The notes under the pieces are model-generated. The model saw only the letters and a program-made list of their open reading frames with translations, did no database searches and was not told the origin of the DNA. Shown here one piece after another: positions 16,647-24,995 of a stretch of 40,076 bases of DNA (positions within the stretch are counted from its first letter, which is position 1; every line of letters starts with the position of its first letter). This stretch comes from Geobacteraceae bacterium (lineage in GTDB: Bacteria; Desulfobacterota; Desulfuromonadia; Geobacterales; Geobacteraceae): positions 26,715-66,790 of the forward strand of contig WSYB01000021.1 of NCBI GenBank assembly GCA_009773645.1, given 5' to 3'. A program made the position numbers and the translations under genes.

Positions 16647-17554
16647 CAGAAGTATCCCTCCCGCTTTTTCCGCTCCATGGAGCCATCCTGGTCGTGGTCG
16701 ATTACCCGCGTCGTCCGCTCCGACAACCGCACCTCCTGGAGTTCCATGATTATCTCGTCCACGGTGGCCGCCGACGATGCCACGGCTCCGGTGCAGGGGT
16801 AGCAGCCAAGGGTCCGGAAACGGCAGAGCCGCCGTTCCGGCCGTTCGCCCGGCAGCAGGCGGGTCTTTTCCCCCACCGGGATGAGTTGCCCGGAACGCTC
16901 CACAACCTCGCGCTCGGCGGCAAAGTACAGCGGCACCACCGGGATCGCTTCCCGTGCAATATAGCGCCATACGTCAAGTTCTGTCCAGTTGGAAAGAGGA
17001 AAAATGCGCATGCTCTCCCCATCGTGCAGGCGCGTGTTGTAAAGCTGCCAGAATTCCGGCCGCTGGCGGCGCGGCTCCCACTGCCCATGCAGATCGCGGA
17101 AAGAAAAAACCCGTTCCTTGGCGCGGGAGCGCTCCTCGTCCCGGCGCGCCCCTCCCATGACCATGTCGTAGCGCCCCTCACGCAAGGCATCCAGAAGCGC
17201 CTGGGTCTTCAGGAAACCGCAGCAGCGCACGGTCCCCATATCCCAGGGATTGGCGCCGGTCTCCAGCGCCTGGCGGTTCTTGTGGACACGCAGGTCAAAA
17301 CCGATTTCCCGCGCCATGCGGTCGCGAAAGTTGATCATCTCGGGAAACTTGAGGTCAGTGTCCACATGGAGGAGGGGAAAGGGGATGGGAGCAGGGTGGA
17401 ATGCCTTGCGTGCAAGATGCAGCATGACCGAAGAGTCCTTGCCGATGGAGTACATCATAACCGGTCGCTCCGCCTCGGCGGAAACCTCGCGGATGATCTG
17501 TATCGCCTCGGCCTCCAGTTCGTCAAGGACGGTGAGGGATAATATCTCTTTCAT
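16646..17554 (-). CDS. cysD: Sulfate adenylyltransferase subunit 2
   Basis: Predicted 302-residue CysD, the catalytic ATP-sulfurylase subunit that joins sulfate and ATP to form APS with CysN. The PP-loop SIGKDSSV lies near residues 36-43; [10 protein letters not shown] near 65, [14 protein letters not shown] near 107, [14 protein letters not shown] near 135 and [15 protein letters not shown] near 185 are all characteristic. The C-terminus [10 protein letters not shown]...RKKREGYF is complete. GAGGAA lies a few bases before the ATG. It is the first gene of the sulfur operon, only 18 bp from a permease gene remnant, so its promoter may lie in or beyond that remnant. No cysH, cysI or cysJ is in the window. 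Confidence 0.98.
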   Translation of the reverse strand: MKEILSLTVLDELEAEAIQIIREVSAEAERPVMMYSIGKDSSVMLHLARKAFHPAPIPFPLLHVDTDLKFPEMINFRDRMAREIGFDLRVHKNRQALETGANPWDMGTVRCCGFLKTQALLDALREGRYDMVMGGARRDEERSRAKERVFSFRDLHGQWEPRRQRPEFWQLYNTRLHDGESMRIFPLSNWTELDVWRYIAREAIPVVPLYFAAEREVVERSGQLIPVGEKTRLLPGERPERRLCRFRTLGCYPCTGAVASSAATVDEIIMELQEVRLSERTTRVIDHDQDGSMERKKREGYF

Positions 17555-17572
17555 GGTTCCTCGCTTAACAGG

Positions 17573-17686
17573 TTATCTCTTGATTATTTGGAACACAACA
17601 GCCCCCGGCACCAGGATAAACCCCGTTACGCCCAAGAAATAGAGAGTCTGCAACCAGTGCTCCCAGAACCATACTTTGTTGATGAG
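17573..17686 (-). pseudogene. Remnant: 3' end of a second Wzm-type permease gene
   Basis: Translating this segment gives 37 residues that begin LINKVWFWEHWLQ and end IIKR followed by TAA. The first 32 match the C-terminus of the intact permease at 18030-18839 at 29 positions (LINRVWFWEHWLQ...). The homology stops abruptly at the LIN residues; upstream DNA is unrelated and no start codon is present. This is a leftover of a related, not identical, ABC-2 permease gene, probably from recombination or replacement. Confidence 0.85.
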
Positions 17687-17708
17687 ACACAAAGCCGGAA
17701 GGAGCTCA

Positions 17709-17957
17709 TTAAGTTAAGCGGCACGGAAGACCTTCCCGATTTTCCCCAGTCCCCGATCCCCGCTTTTGCAGTTCTTTCAGGTGCTTTTGCAATTCGTCAC
17801 ATTTGAACTCAAGATGGTCCAGCCTATGGTAATCCTCTAAAGCATCCTTTTCCTCAAGCGCACCGTCTCTAAACAACTGCTCCAGCTCTTCGACGGAACC
17901 AACCCGGTACTTGCCATGAATTCTGAATATTTCGGTCTTGATCTCACGGAGTTTTTT
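17709..17957 (-). pseudogene. Remnant of a small charged helical protein gene
   Basis: A minus-strand open frame of 82 codons reads LREIKTEIFRIHGKYRVGS, then VEELEQLFRDGALEEKDAL and EDYHRLDHLEFKCDELQKHL. It looks like a real, mostly helical protein but has no ATG, GTG or well-placed TTG, and is preceded in frame by TGA. Its last 16 residues come from a CCCCGNN heptamer run at 17733-17764, so the original C-terminus appears replaced. I do not recognise the family. With the permease remnant it fills most of the 475-bp gap between cysD and wzm. Confidence 0.55.
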
Positions 17958-17984
17958 TCAATAAACAAGTTTATGTGTTACAAG

Positions 17985-18032
17985 CCCGCTTCCCGGCCTT
18001 TACCGTTCCCTGTTCCCCGATCCCGGCCTTTA
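17985..18032. repeat. CGGGANN-family heptamer array
   Basis: C-rich heptamers (TTCCCGG, CCTGTTCCCCGATCCCGG) with two copies of the CGGCCTTTA unit. The second CCTTTA provides the TAA stop of the wzm gene at 18030. Confidence 0.85.
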
Positions 18033-18839
18033 AAGCACATCAGCAAAGTGCGGCCTAAGCCGCCGAAACACCACCGCCCCCACCACCAGGATAAACCCCG
18101 TCACTCCCCAGAAGTAGAGGGTCTGCAGCCAGTGCTCCCAGAACCAGACCCGGTTGATCAGGCTGTCGCGGTAGCCTTCCACGATGTACACCACCGGATT
18201 GAGCTTGAAATAGGGCTGCAGAGACGGCGGCAGCAGTTTGATCGACCAGAAGATGGGTGTCCCCCAGAACATGAACTGCAGCGCCATCGCCACCAGCTGA
18301 CCCACATCGCGCAGAAAGATGATCACCGACGAGGTCAGCCAGGAAAGACCGAGCAACAGGACCAGCGCAGCGGCAAGGTAGTATGGAAGCTGTACACAGT
18401 GAACAGGGATGGGGGACCCGTGTACGACGAACATGATGAAAATCATGGCCAAGAAGAAAAGGTGGATCACAAGAGTCGAGATAAGTTTGACCAGCGGCAG
18501 GATGCCGATGCTGAAGGCCATCTTCTTCACCAGGAAGCTGTTCTCCAGTATCGACCCCGTGGCCGAGGAAAGCGCATCGCTGAAGAAAAACCAGGGGATG
18601 ATCCCCGCCGCCAGCCAGAGCACGTAGGGCACATTGTTCACCGGCTGGCTCTTGAAGGCGAAGGTGAACACGAACCAGAGGATGGCGATGTACACCGTCG
18701 GGTGCACGAAGGCCCACAGCATGCCGAGATACGAGCCCAGGTACTTGTTCCTGAAATCGCGCCTCGTCATCTCGGCAATGATCTGCCGGCGCGAGATCAA
18801 CTCGGAAATGAACGCAGTAAATATTCTCAGATAGTGCAT
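18030..18839 (-). CDS. wzm: Polysaccharide ABC exporter permease (Wzm-like)
   Basis: Predicted 269-residue ABC-2 permease with about six membrane spans, exporting lipid-linked polysaccharide across the inner membrane with a Wzt ATPase. The N-terminal amphipathic RDFRNKYLGSYLGMLWAFVHP (about residues 26-46) is the family hallmark, followed by WLAAGIIPWFFFSDAL and the C-terminal FKLNPVVYIVEGYRDSLINRVWF. ATG at 18839 is used; a TTG at 18857 is a weaker option. The stop codon is contributed by a heptamer array. Unusually, its likely ATPase partner is about 9.8 kb away at 28593-29876, at the other end of the cluster. A partial second copy of its 3' end lies just downstream. Confidence 0.94.
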   Translation of the reverse strand: MHYLRIFTAFISELISRRQIIAEMTRRDFRNKYLGSYLGMLWAFVHPTVYIAILWFVFTFAFKSQPVNNVPYVLWLAAGIIPWFFFSDALSSATGSILENSFLVKKMAFSIGILPLVKLISTLVIHLFFLAMIFIMFVVHGSPIPVHCVQLPYYLAAALVLLLGLSWLTSSVIIFLRDVGQLVAMALQFMFWGTPIFWSIKLLPPSLQPYFKLNPVVYIVEGYRDSLINRVWFWEHWLQTLYFWGVTGFILVVGAVVFRRLRPHFADVL

Positions 18840-18867
18840 ATGAGTCGCAATCTCCAATGGGTAAAGC

Positions 18868-18926
18868 CAGTTTCAGCCTTCACGCATCACGGTCTTTCTC
18901 CCGATTCGTGTTTCACGATTCACGCC
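18868..18926. repeat. Degenerate TTCACGN heptamer array
   Basis: Units such as TTCACGC, ATCACGG, TTTCACG and ATTCACG occur with some decay in the gap between the GT4 gene and wzm. The TGA stop of the GT4 gene (18913) is the reverse complement of a TCA in this array, and its last codons (RRES) are array-derived. Confidence 0.7.
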
Positions 18927-20481
18927 TAACGGCTTTTAACATCTTTCTCAGCGGAGCGGTCAGGCGCCAGGAGAGGCTGTTTTTCAATACATCTATCTCG
19001 TTCTCCAACCTGCAAATACCTTCCATGTTTTGATCCGGCATCTTAGAAGCAAAAGCCTGGCAAATCTCAGGAATCGCCCTTAGCAAAGCTGCAAGCATTA
19101 CCTTGTAACGTATCGCATTAAAACTCGGACCGCACTCCATATCAAGCCCGTCTGCATCCGATCTGTTCTCTGAATTAGTCTTGGCGGACCATGTCTTATA
19201 ATCTGAGCTACAGCGTAGTTCTTCAAAAAGAGCCAGATAACGGTCAGCCTGAATTTTTGGAGTATAAGCTCCATGTACAAACTTTGCGGATTCCGCGCCC
19301 AAACGCTCCCGTAATGCCTTATCAGAGACAAGTTCAACCAGTCTTTCTGCAAGTGCATTCACATCTCCGGTTGGAACAAGCCTGCCGTTAACACCATCCT
19401 GCACCACATCAGGTATTCCGCCACTCCTGAAAGCCAATACCGGCGTGCCGCAAGCCATGGACTCAAGCATCATGTTCGGCAGATTATCCTCCAAGGAAGG
19501 GAGAATGAAGATATCTGCAGCTGAATAAGCCCGAGCGATCAAGGTGTCGTCGCTCACATGGCCCAATTCCTTGATATCCATTCCAAGTTTCGACATATCT
19601 GCAGTAAGGGGGCCGAGAGAAAGAATCGTTATCCCTTTTCTTCTTACAATATCCTCAAATAACGGATTCGTTCTTGCCCTTGCCAATGCGGCCTCAAGTT
19701 CAGCGAACCCCTTGCGCTTTTCATTGCCGGAATCGGCTCCAAACATCAGGACAATATTTTTTGGATCAATTTCAAGGGCTGCCTTAGCATCATCCTTGGA
19801 TATCGGTGTATAGATATCGGTCTCAATAGAGTTGGGGATCACTTCAATTCGACAGTTCCTGAAAAGGGCGCTCTTGCGGGCACAGTCTGCTAACCATCTG
19901 CTGGGGGAAGCAATCGTCAAAGGAAAACCTTCAAAGAGTTCCAGCTTATCCTTTAATATCGCATTTGGAAGAGAATATGGATCATTGGACAGTTGCGGGC
20001 AGTTCCGGCAATCCCTGGTATAGCCGTCACAGCCGGCCGAGTAATGGCAGCCGCCTGTGAACGGACACATGTCATGAAGAGTCCAGACCATGGGTTTACC
20101 GAGCTTCATGAGTTTTTGTATGGTGACTGGTGTCTGGAAAAACCCGACCCAATGTAGATTGATCAGGTCGGCAGACTGAAGTCGCGGTATTGACGAAATA
20201 TCGCGTCCGGGATAGGCAAAAGAAAATAACGTATTGCTGAGGTCGGTTCTGGATGAATCGATATAATATCGTTGAACTAGTTTCCGTAGAATATATTGAT
20301 AGTCGATCTTTTCATTTGGTGTATAGCCGCCTATCTCCATTACAGAGGGATCTGAAGACTTTTTGCTCATTACAACCATGCTGCTCTCTACAGCATTACT
20401 CTTCAAGGCGTTATGCAGCCTGTTTGCCGCCCTGGCTGCACCACCCTGAATGTCGAAAGTGTTGATGATTACTGTTCGCAA
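18913..20481 (-). CDS. GT4 glycosyltransferase (WcaC-like) with coiled-coil tail
   Basis: Predicted 522-residue GT-B enzyme. It starts MRTVIINTFDIQGGAARAANRLHNAL, the glycine-rich acceptor-domain loop of colanic-acid WcaC-type enzymes; WTLHDMCPFTGGCHYSAGC near 130 with DCRNCPQL near 155 is a cysteine-containing segment typical of this subfamily. EVIPNSIETDIY near 215 is the inter-domain linker, and IFILPSLEDNLPNMMLESMACGTPVLAF near 325-350 carries the donor-site E-x7-E. After the catalytic part ends near 405, an extra 115-residue tail ends in a coiled coil and SLSWRLTAPLRKMLKA. The ATG at 20481 fits the family N-terminus. It probably adds a residue to the exported glycan. Confidence 0.93.
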   Translation of the reverse strand: MRTVIINTFDIQGGAARAANRLHNALKSNAVESSMVVMSKKSSDPSVMEIGGYTPNEKIDYQYILRKLVQRYYIDSSRTDLSNTLFSFAYPGRDISSIPRLQSADLINLHWVGFFQTPVTIQKLMKLGKPMVWTLHDMCPFTGGCHYSAGCDGYTRDCRNCPQLSNDPYSLPNAILKDKLELFEGFPLTIASPSRWLADCARKSALFRNCRIEVIPNSIETDIYTPISKDDAKAALEIDPKNIVLMFGADSGNEKRKGFAELEAALARARTNPLFEDIVRRKGITILSLGPLTADMSKLGMDIKELGHVSDDTLIARAYSAADIFILPSLEDNLPNMMLESMACGTPVLAFRSGGIPDVVQDGVNGRLVPTGDVNALAERLVELVSDKALRERLGAESAKFVHGAYTPKIQADRYLALFEELRCSSDYKTWSAKTNSENRSDADGLDMECGPSFNAIRYKVMLAALLRAIPEICQAFASKMPDQNMEGICRLENEIDVLKNSLSWRLTAPLRKMLKAVRRES

Positions 20482-20611
20482 TTAAGTTGCCTATAAGCTA
20501 TTAGTTAGTAACTGTCATTTCCAATAATTCGATAGGACCACAGCAATCTCGTTGTAAACTGGTATTACAACCGATAATTTCACAAGTTATTGCCATTCTT
20601 GTATAAATTTG

Positions 20612-21481
20612 TTATATGAAAGCGATACAGGCTAAAGCTTTGTATCTGAATGATTGAATATAGTTTTTAGACTTATTATATTCGTTGGCGACTAGTAAAT
20701 AGTGCTTGGCCCGTAGTTTCTTAATTTTTCTCTTATAACAGCTGTTAGAATTGAAATGCTGCTGAAGAATTTCATATGCTTTTAAAATATAGAGATATTT
20801 CTGCAATAGAGTAATTGAATACCAGCTTCCATGCCTGTGTTGGCGATAGCAGCCCATGACCTCATTTATTAAACCAATGTTACCGTTCTGTGCTGTCAGA
20901 ATATGAAGTGGCCAATCCGCCATTCTAATTTTAGTAAACCATGAGGGGAATTCAGGAATTGCAGATCTTCGGTACATAACAGTACATGTGGGGATAAAAT
21001 TATATTCCAGCAATTTTTCTAATGTTGTGATTTGAGGAAAATCCTCAGGAAGGAAAACTCTTGAAAGATCGTCTTCTTCCCTGTATTCAATAGCATTATG
21101 AAAGCATATCGAACACTCTTTGTGTTCGTCCAGAAAATCAACTTGCTTTTGCAGCTTATCACTTTCCAACCAATAGTCGTCACCATCAAGTAGCGTAAGA
21201 TACTCCCCTTGAGCTTGGCTGATTATGTTCATCCAATTCCATCTACCCGTAGGCTTACCATCGATATATATTACATTAGACCTGTCGTTCAAGAAGAGGC
21301 GTATTTTATCTGGATGATTTACATAGTACTGTTTTACTATATCTCTGGTGCCATCGTTTGAATCATCCTCACCTATAATTATTTCAAATTGGAAATTGGT
21401 TTTCTGGCTTAAGATGCTTTCAATAGCTTGAGCTATATATTTTTCGTGATTATATGTTGTAAGGCAAACACTTACTTTCAT
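20612..21481 (-). CDS. Family 2 glycosyltransferase
   Basis: Predicted 289-residue GT2 enzyme. VSVCLTTYNHEKYIAQAIESIL at the N-terminus, IIIGEDDSNDGTRDIV near 35 and LTLLDGDDYWLESDKLQKQ near 95 (metal-binding DGDD) are diagnostic; MADWPLHILTAQNG near 185 and GCYRQHRHGSWYS near 210 fit the acceptor/base region. The C-terminal 60 residues are basic and helical, suited to membrane association. The gene is clearly more AT-rich than the cys operon. A gene-free gap of about 130 bp separates it from the GT4 gene downstream. The ribosome site before ATG 21481 is weak (GAGATATG). Donor and acceptor unknown. Confidence 0.92.
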   Translation of the reverse strand: MKVSVCLTTYNHEKYIAQAIESILSQKTNFQFEIIIGEDDSNDGTRDIVKQYYVNHPDKIRLFLNDRSNVIYIDGKPTGRWNWMNIISQAQGEYLTLLDGDDYWLESDKLQKQVDFLDEHKECSICFHNAIEYREEDDLSRVFLPEDFPQITTLEKLLEYNFIPTCTVMYRRSAIPEFPSWFTKIRMADWPLHILTAQNGNIGLINEVMGCYRQHRHGSWYSITLLQKYLYILKAYEILQQHFNSNSCYKRKIKKLRAKHYLLVANEYNKSKNYIQSFRYKALACIAFI

Positions 21482-21579
21482 AACATATCTCGTTTAAAAA
21501 CAATTTCTTAGTAAGCAAGGCATACAATTATCGCAATATATATTAGCACAAGAATATTAATGGTTTGCTAAGCACTAGC

Positions 21580-22809
21580 TTATAGCTGCCTAATACTATA
21601 TATTCTCTTAACAGTTAGGCAGCTAGTCAATATCACTATTAGATAAAAAACATAATAATGCCGTGGGACAAAATGTTGATGCTCTCCTGCATGTTGAATC
21701 ATAGTTATTATCCAAGCATTTGAGATTACAAAACTTGCTGCAACCGCAACGACTTCTTTTTTAATTTTAATTTTATTTTGCTGCAAAAATATTTTATTAC
21801 CTATAACAGTGGCAATAATGCAAAGAGAGAAAACCAGCAGCACTAAAATGAGATAATTTCCAAAAAAGTAGTTACGGTAAGGCAAGTCAAACAAATACTG
21901 ATCGATGACCTTTAAGCGTGAAAACGGTATGCCAGAAGATAATGTTTCATTAATGCTTTTTTGAGCAGCCTTAAACATATCGGCAAAAGCACCGTTAACC
22001 CCCCCGAAATATAGAATATTTTGCAGGAAATGCATTACATGGGCAAATATAAAACCCAGCCCAGGTGCAAGCAAGGTAAAACCAACCGTTTTTTTTCTGA
22101 TAAGGGCGATAAAAGGTTCATTACTGTAGAGCAGCAAAAAAGGAATTGGTAATAGCGCCACGAGAAAAAAGTAATCAAACGATAGCCACCCTTGCATAAA
22201 ACCAAGAACAAGCAATAACGATCTAACTCCCCAGCCATATTTGCCATCCTTTACGGCATAAGCCAACAGTGCAAACATGATCAAAAGGAGTGAAAGGGCA
22301 TTGCCATGATAGTGCAGGGCTAGAACCATCTTCCAGTATGTTGGAACTAAACATACAAGGGTAGTCATAACAACAGAAACATATAATCCTTCGACAAGAA
22401 ATATCAGATATCCAAAGATTGATAGCGCTACTAGGGATAATAGCATTGGCGTATATCTCAGTTTATGAATGCTACCATGCCCTAGAAGTTTGAAATTGAG
22501 ATACCCTAGCCACTCCGGCCCTGGTGGATAATGGGTATAAATTGAAGGTCTGGCAGGGTTTTTCTTTACTCCGTTATCAGGAAACTTATTTCCATATGCA
22601 ATATCAGCGAGTCCGTAGGTATGGAAAAATCCTTTCTCAAGTAAATACTCAGAACCCCGAATTGAATTGGCTTCAGAAAATGGATCCGATGTTTGACACA
22701 AGTTATCACTTAATGCTTCCAATAACCTGAACTCAAATGTGGTGACAATGCCAATCAGCACGGATATGAATATCAGGAATTTATATAAATCTTTTCGTGC
22801 ATCAATCAC
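21580..22809 (-). CDS. Multi-pass membrane protein, possibly GT-C type
   Basis: Predicted 409-residue integral membrane protein with roughly ten hydrophobic spans. A first span (LYKFLIFISVLIGIVTTF) is followed by a large loop of about 90 residues with SDPFSEANSIRGSEYLLEKG and YTHYPPGPEWLGYL. An acidic first external loop and a proline-rich 'HYPPGP' are reminiscent of GT-C glycosyltransferases of the PMT/ArnT type, but the match is not decisive. The start is GTG at 22809 with AGGGGA six bases upstream; the preceding GT9 gene ends 1 bp before, implying one operon. It could transfer a lipid-linked sugar in the periplasm; a polymerase or other role is possible. Function is not established. Confidence 0.82.
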   Translation of the reverse strand: MIDARKDLYKFLIFISVLIGIVTTFEFRLLEALSDNLCQTSDPFSEANSIRGSEYLLEKGFFHTYGLADIAYGNKFPDNGVKKNPARPSIYTHYPPGPEWLGYLNFKLLGHGSIHKLRYTPMLLSLVALSIFGYLIFLVEGLYVSVVMTTLVCLVPTYWKMVLALHYHGNALSLLLIMFALLAYAVKDGKYGWGVRSLLLVLGFMQGWLSFDYFFLVALLPIPFLLLYSNEPFIALIRKKTVGFTLLAPGLGFIFAHVMHFLQNILYFGGVNGAFADMFKAAQKSINETLSSGIPFSRLKVIDQYLFDLPYRNYFFGNYLILVLLVFSLCIIATVIGNKIFLQQNKIKIKKEVVAVAASFVISNAWIITMIQHAGEHQHFVPRHYYVFYLIVILTSCLTVKRIYSIRQL

Positions 22810-22810
22810 A

Positions 22811-24007
22811 TCATTCCCCTGATTTCATGGCTGGTTTCTCCTTGAAACCACTGATAAAAGGAGTTAAATTGCCACAACATGCTTCCGAGTCGTTATACAA
22901 GCAAGAAATACAGATGTTTTCTCCGTTGCAAGGAGGCACTTCTGACACATGAACGCAAGGTGAACAAGCGACTTTCCTGTAAAATATTTTCTCAATCAAT
23001 CCTGGGAACAGTTTCAATCTCGTTGCAGGATCTGTTGGCCCCCAGAAAGAGGTGCACTGGACTCCAAGAATTCGAGCAAAGTGAAGCAAACCTGAGTCTA
23101 TTCCGATAAACTCGTCGCTTTTTGCCAGATATAATATCGATTCGTTAAATATTAATTTTCCACAGTAATTAACATAGGTTGGTCTATCAGATAACGTTTT
23201 GCAATACTGAATAATATCTTCTGCTGACTCAAAATCAGATTCTCCTCCCAAAAATATTATCTCGACTTTTCCGGCCTGATCAAAGTAGTTATTGAGTACA
23301 ATTCCCCATTGTTCCTTTTTTAGCATTCGCTCGCGTCCTAACTCCGAACAGGCATGCCCAATCGCAATTCGATACCCTTTATTTTCTGCTTCTTCTGTAT
23401 TGGGCAAATTTCTCCTTATAAAATCACCACACTCAGTCCATTCAGCAACTTTTGCGTCAAGCAGACGGGCAATCGCTTCATAAAAATAAAAAGAGCCTGA
23501 ATATCTGTTAAAAAAAATCAGGTGCGAACAGATATGTTGCCGCCAAAAAGTGTTTTCCAGGTAAAAACCTATTCTGTTCCTGGCGCACGTAAGGAGGGAA
23601 AAAACCGTGGTTAGCCGACTATATACCTCGAGGTCAATAATAGTATCGACCTTGAAATTTTTTGCTAAGATTGCAGTGCCAGAGGTAAGCAAATGGAAAG
23701 GAGAATGATCATCAACAGTTAATATTTCGTCGAAAATCCCCAAACAGGCTGCGAAGGGGCGAACTGAATTAGTGCATACCAAGCGGAATCGACACTCAGG
23801 ATATCTACGTCTCAAACCAAGCAGCGCAGGAAATGCAATTACCAGACTCCCCCCCCCTTGCATCTTTATGAAACAAACTTCTTTATGTAGTACTGGGGCA
23901 TGATCTCGGCGCAATACAGCCCCCAAGAGCATGGTTGGCAATTTAAATAGTGCAATCAGTGCCCCCCCAAACAGATAATCAAATCGCTTTTTGTGTTTTA
24001 GGTTCAT
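22811..24007 (-). CDS. Family 9 glycosyltransferase (heptosyltransferase-like)
   Basis: Predicted 398-residue GT-B enzyme related to ADP-heptose:LPS heptosyltransferases. VCFIKMQGGGSLVIAFPALLGLRRRYP near residues 44-70 is the N-terminal acceptor-side loop, IIDLEVYSRLTTVFSLL near 122 the conserved DxE region, and FIGIDSGLLHFARILGVQCTSFWGPTDPATR near 300-330 the donor-binding signature. A cysteine-rich C-terminus (CSPCV, PPCNG, CISCLY, EACCG) is typical of one GT9 branch. The ATG directly follows the upstream TGA, with AAGGA in the 3' end of that gene, so translation is probably coupled. The donor may be a heptose or another sugar. Confidence 0.92.
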   Translation of the reverse strand: MNLKHKKRFDYLFGGALIALFKLPTMLLGAVLRRDHAPVLHKEVCFIKMQGGGSLVIAFPALLGLRRRYPECRFRLVCTNSVRPFAACLGIFDEILTVDDHSPFHLLTSGTAILAKNFKVDTIIDLEVYSRLTTVFSLLTCARNRIGFYLENTFWRQHICSHLIFFNRYSGSFYFYEAIARLLDAKVAEWTECGDFIRRNLPNTEEAENKGYRIAIGHACSELGRERMLKKEQWGIVLNNYFDQAGKVEIIFLGGESDFESAEDIIQYCKTLSDRPTYVNYCGKLIFNESILYLAKSDEFIGIDSGLLHFARILGVQCTSFWGPTDPATRLKLFPGLIEKIFYRKVACSPCVHVSEVPPCNGENICISCLYNDSEACCGNLTPFISGFKEKPAMKSGE

Positions 24008-24853
24008 TCATTCCTTCAGGGTAAATTTAAGGCCCATTTCACCAATGTTAAATGGAACATTCCAAGATGGTAGAAGCCGCAAGGCATTAAAACAGAAAGT
24101 GCTTTTATACTTGTGGGCCAAATGGCAAAAAACTACATATGGCGTAACATATTTCGTTGGCGTAAAGACCAAAGTGCACTTCATATTGAATCGTTCAAGA
24201 AATTGGATCAATCCTTTCCGTGACCAATGAAATTTGTGATCAGCAACCCTATGTGGCCAAAAACCTGCCAGCATTCTTTCAGATAATGAGTCGGCCTCTG
24301 GTGAAACAATTAAGAACTCAGCCCCAGGGGATGATACTGAGCATGCCCAAGATAGAAACTGATCAGGGTTTTCCAAATGTTCGAAGCTGTCGAGAAAAAA
24401 CCAAATGTCGATTTTTTCAGGCAAACGATCTGGCAGGGCACTAAAATTGATCAACCTATCATGAGGGATACCCAATTCACAGGCGTGACTTAAATTTGCT
24501 TCAGCAATTTCAATCCCATACACCTTTGCCGAAGCATAATTGAGAAATTGAAGACAATATCCGCCTCCGAATCCAACTTCACAGACAACTTTACCAGCAA
24601 CAACTGTATGGGAGAGTTGGAGCCATTTTTTTAGTGTCCTGACTTTCAGGTTTCCGATTGAATCTTCATAATGGCCTCTGGCCAAAGGATACGATTCATC
24701 ATAAACAAATTGTTGCGTGAGGGAGTTTATGTCCCAAAAAGATCTACATTCAAGACATTCGATCTTTTTCTTTCCGTTAATCTTGCGTTCATGCCCACAA
24801 AGCATAACACAAGTCGATGGTGCTGTATTTATGTTAGTATCTCTATTTCCCAT
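24008..24853 (-). CDS. SAM-dependent methyltransferase with N-terminal Cys motif
   Basis: Predicted 281-residue class I methyltransferase. An N-terminal zinc-ribbon-like pattern (CVMLC then CLEC) is followed by LARGHYEDSIGNLK. VVCEVGFGGGYCLQFL near 90 is the SAM loop, KVYGIEIAEANLSHA near 110 the acidic strand, and DIWFFLDSFEHLENPDQFL near 148 the motif-IV region with the D-S-F-E-H sequence common in sugar and ubiquinone-type enzymes. ATG at 24853 has AAGG seven bases upstream; an in-frame GTG at 24886 is less likely. The next gene begins immediately after its stop. It may methylate a sugar or cap the chain in this ABC-export cluster (inference). Confidence 0.9.
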   Translation of the reverse strand: MGNRDTNINTAPSTCVMLCGHERKINGKKKIECLECRSFWDINSLTQQFVYDESYPLARGHYEDSIGNLKVRTLKKWLQLSHTVVAGKVVCEVGFGGGYCLQFLNYASAKVYGIEIAEANLSHACELGIPHDRLINFSALPDRLPEKIDIWFFLDSFEHLENPDQFLSWACSVSSPGAEFLIVSPEADSLSERMLAGFWPHRVADHKFHWSRKGLIQFLERFNMKCTLVFTPTKYVTPYVVFCHLAHKYKSTFCFNALRLLPSWNVPFNIGEMGLKFTLKE

Positions 24854-24995
24854 GATATACCTTGCTACCCTAATACCATATCGCACAAGCTAGTATAATA
24901 ATAGTTTGCCTTCGGCACTACCCATACTTAACATAAGAATTAGCAAGTTAATTATTATACAAAGGAAGAAACAATCAATACACTCAATAATTAGA

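Noticed and set aside
17916-18929. A long plus-strand open frame opposite wzm
   Set aside because: It is the complement of a well-supported permease and is rich in His, Pro, Asp and Arg with no domain; it also crosses heptamer arrays, which are open in many frames.
24891-24960. GTATAATAA/TTATTATAC inverted repeat upstream of the methyltransferase gene
   Set aside because: Nine AT-only base pairs 52 bp apart in AT-rich DNA are easily expected by chance.
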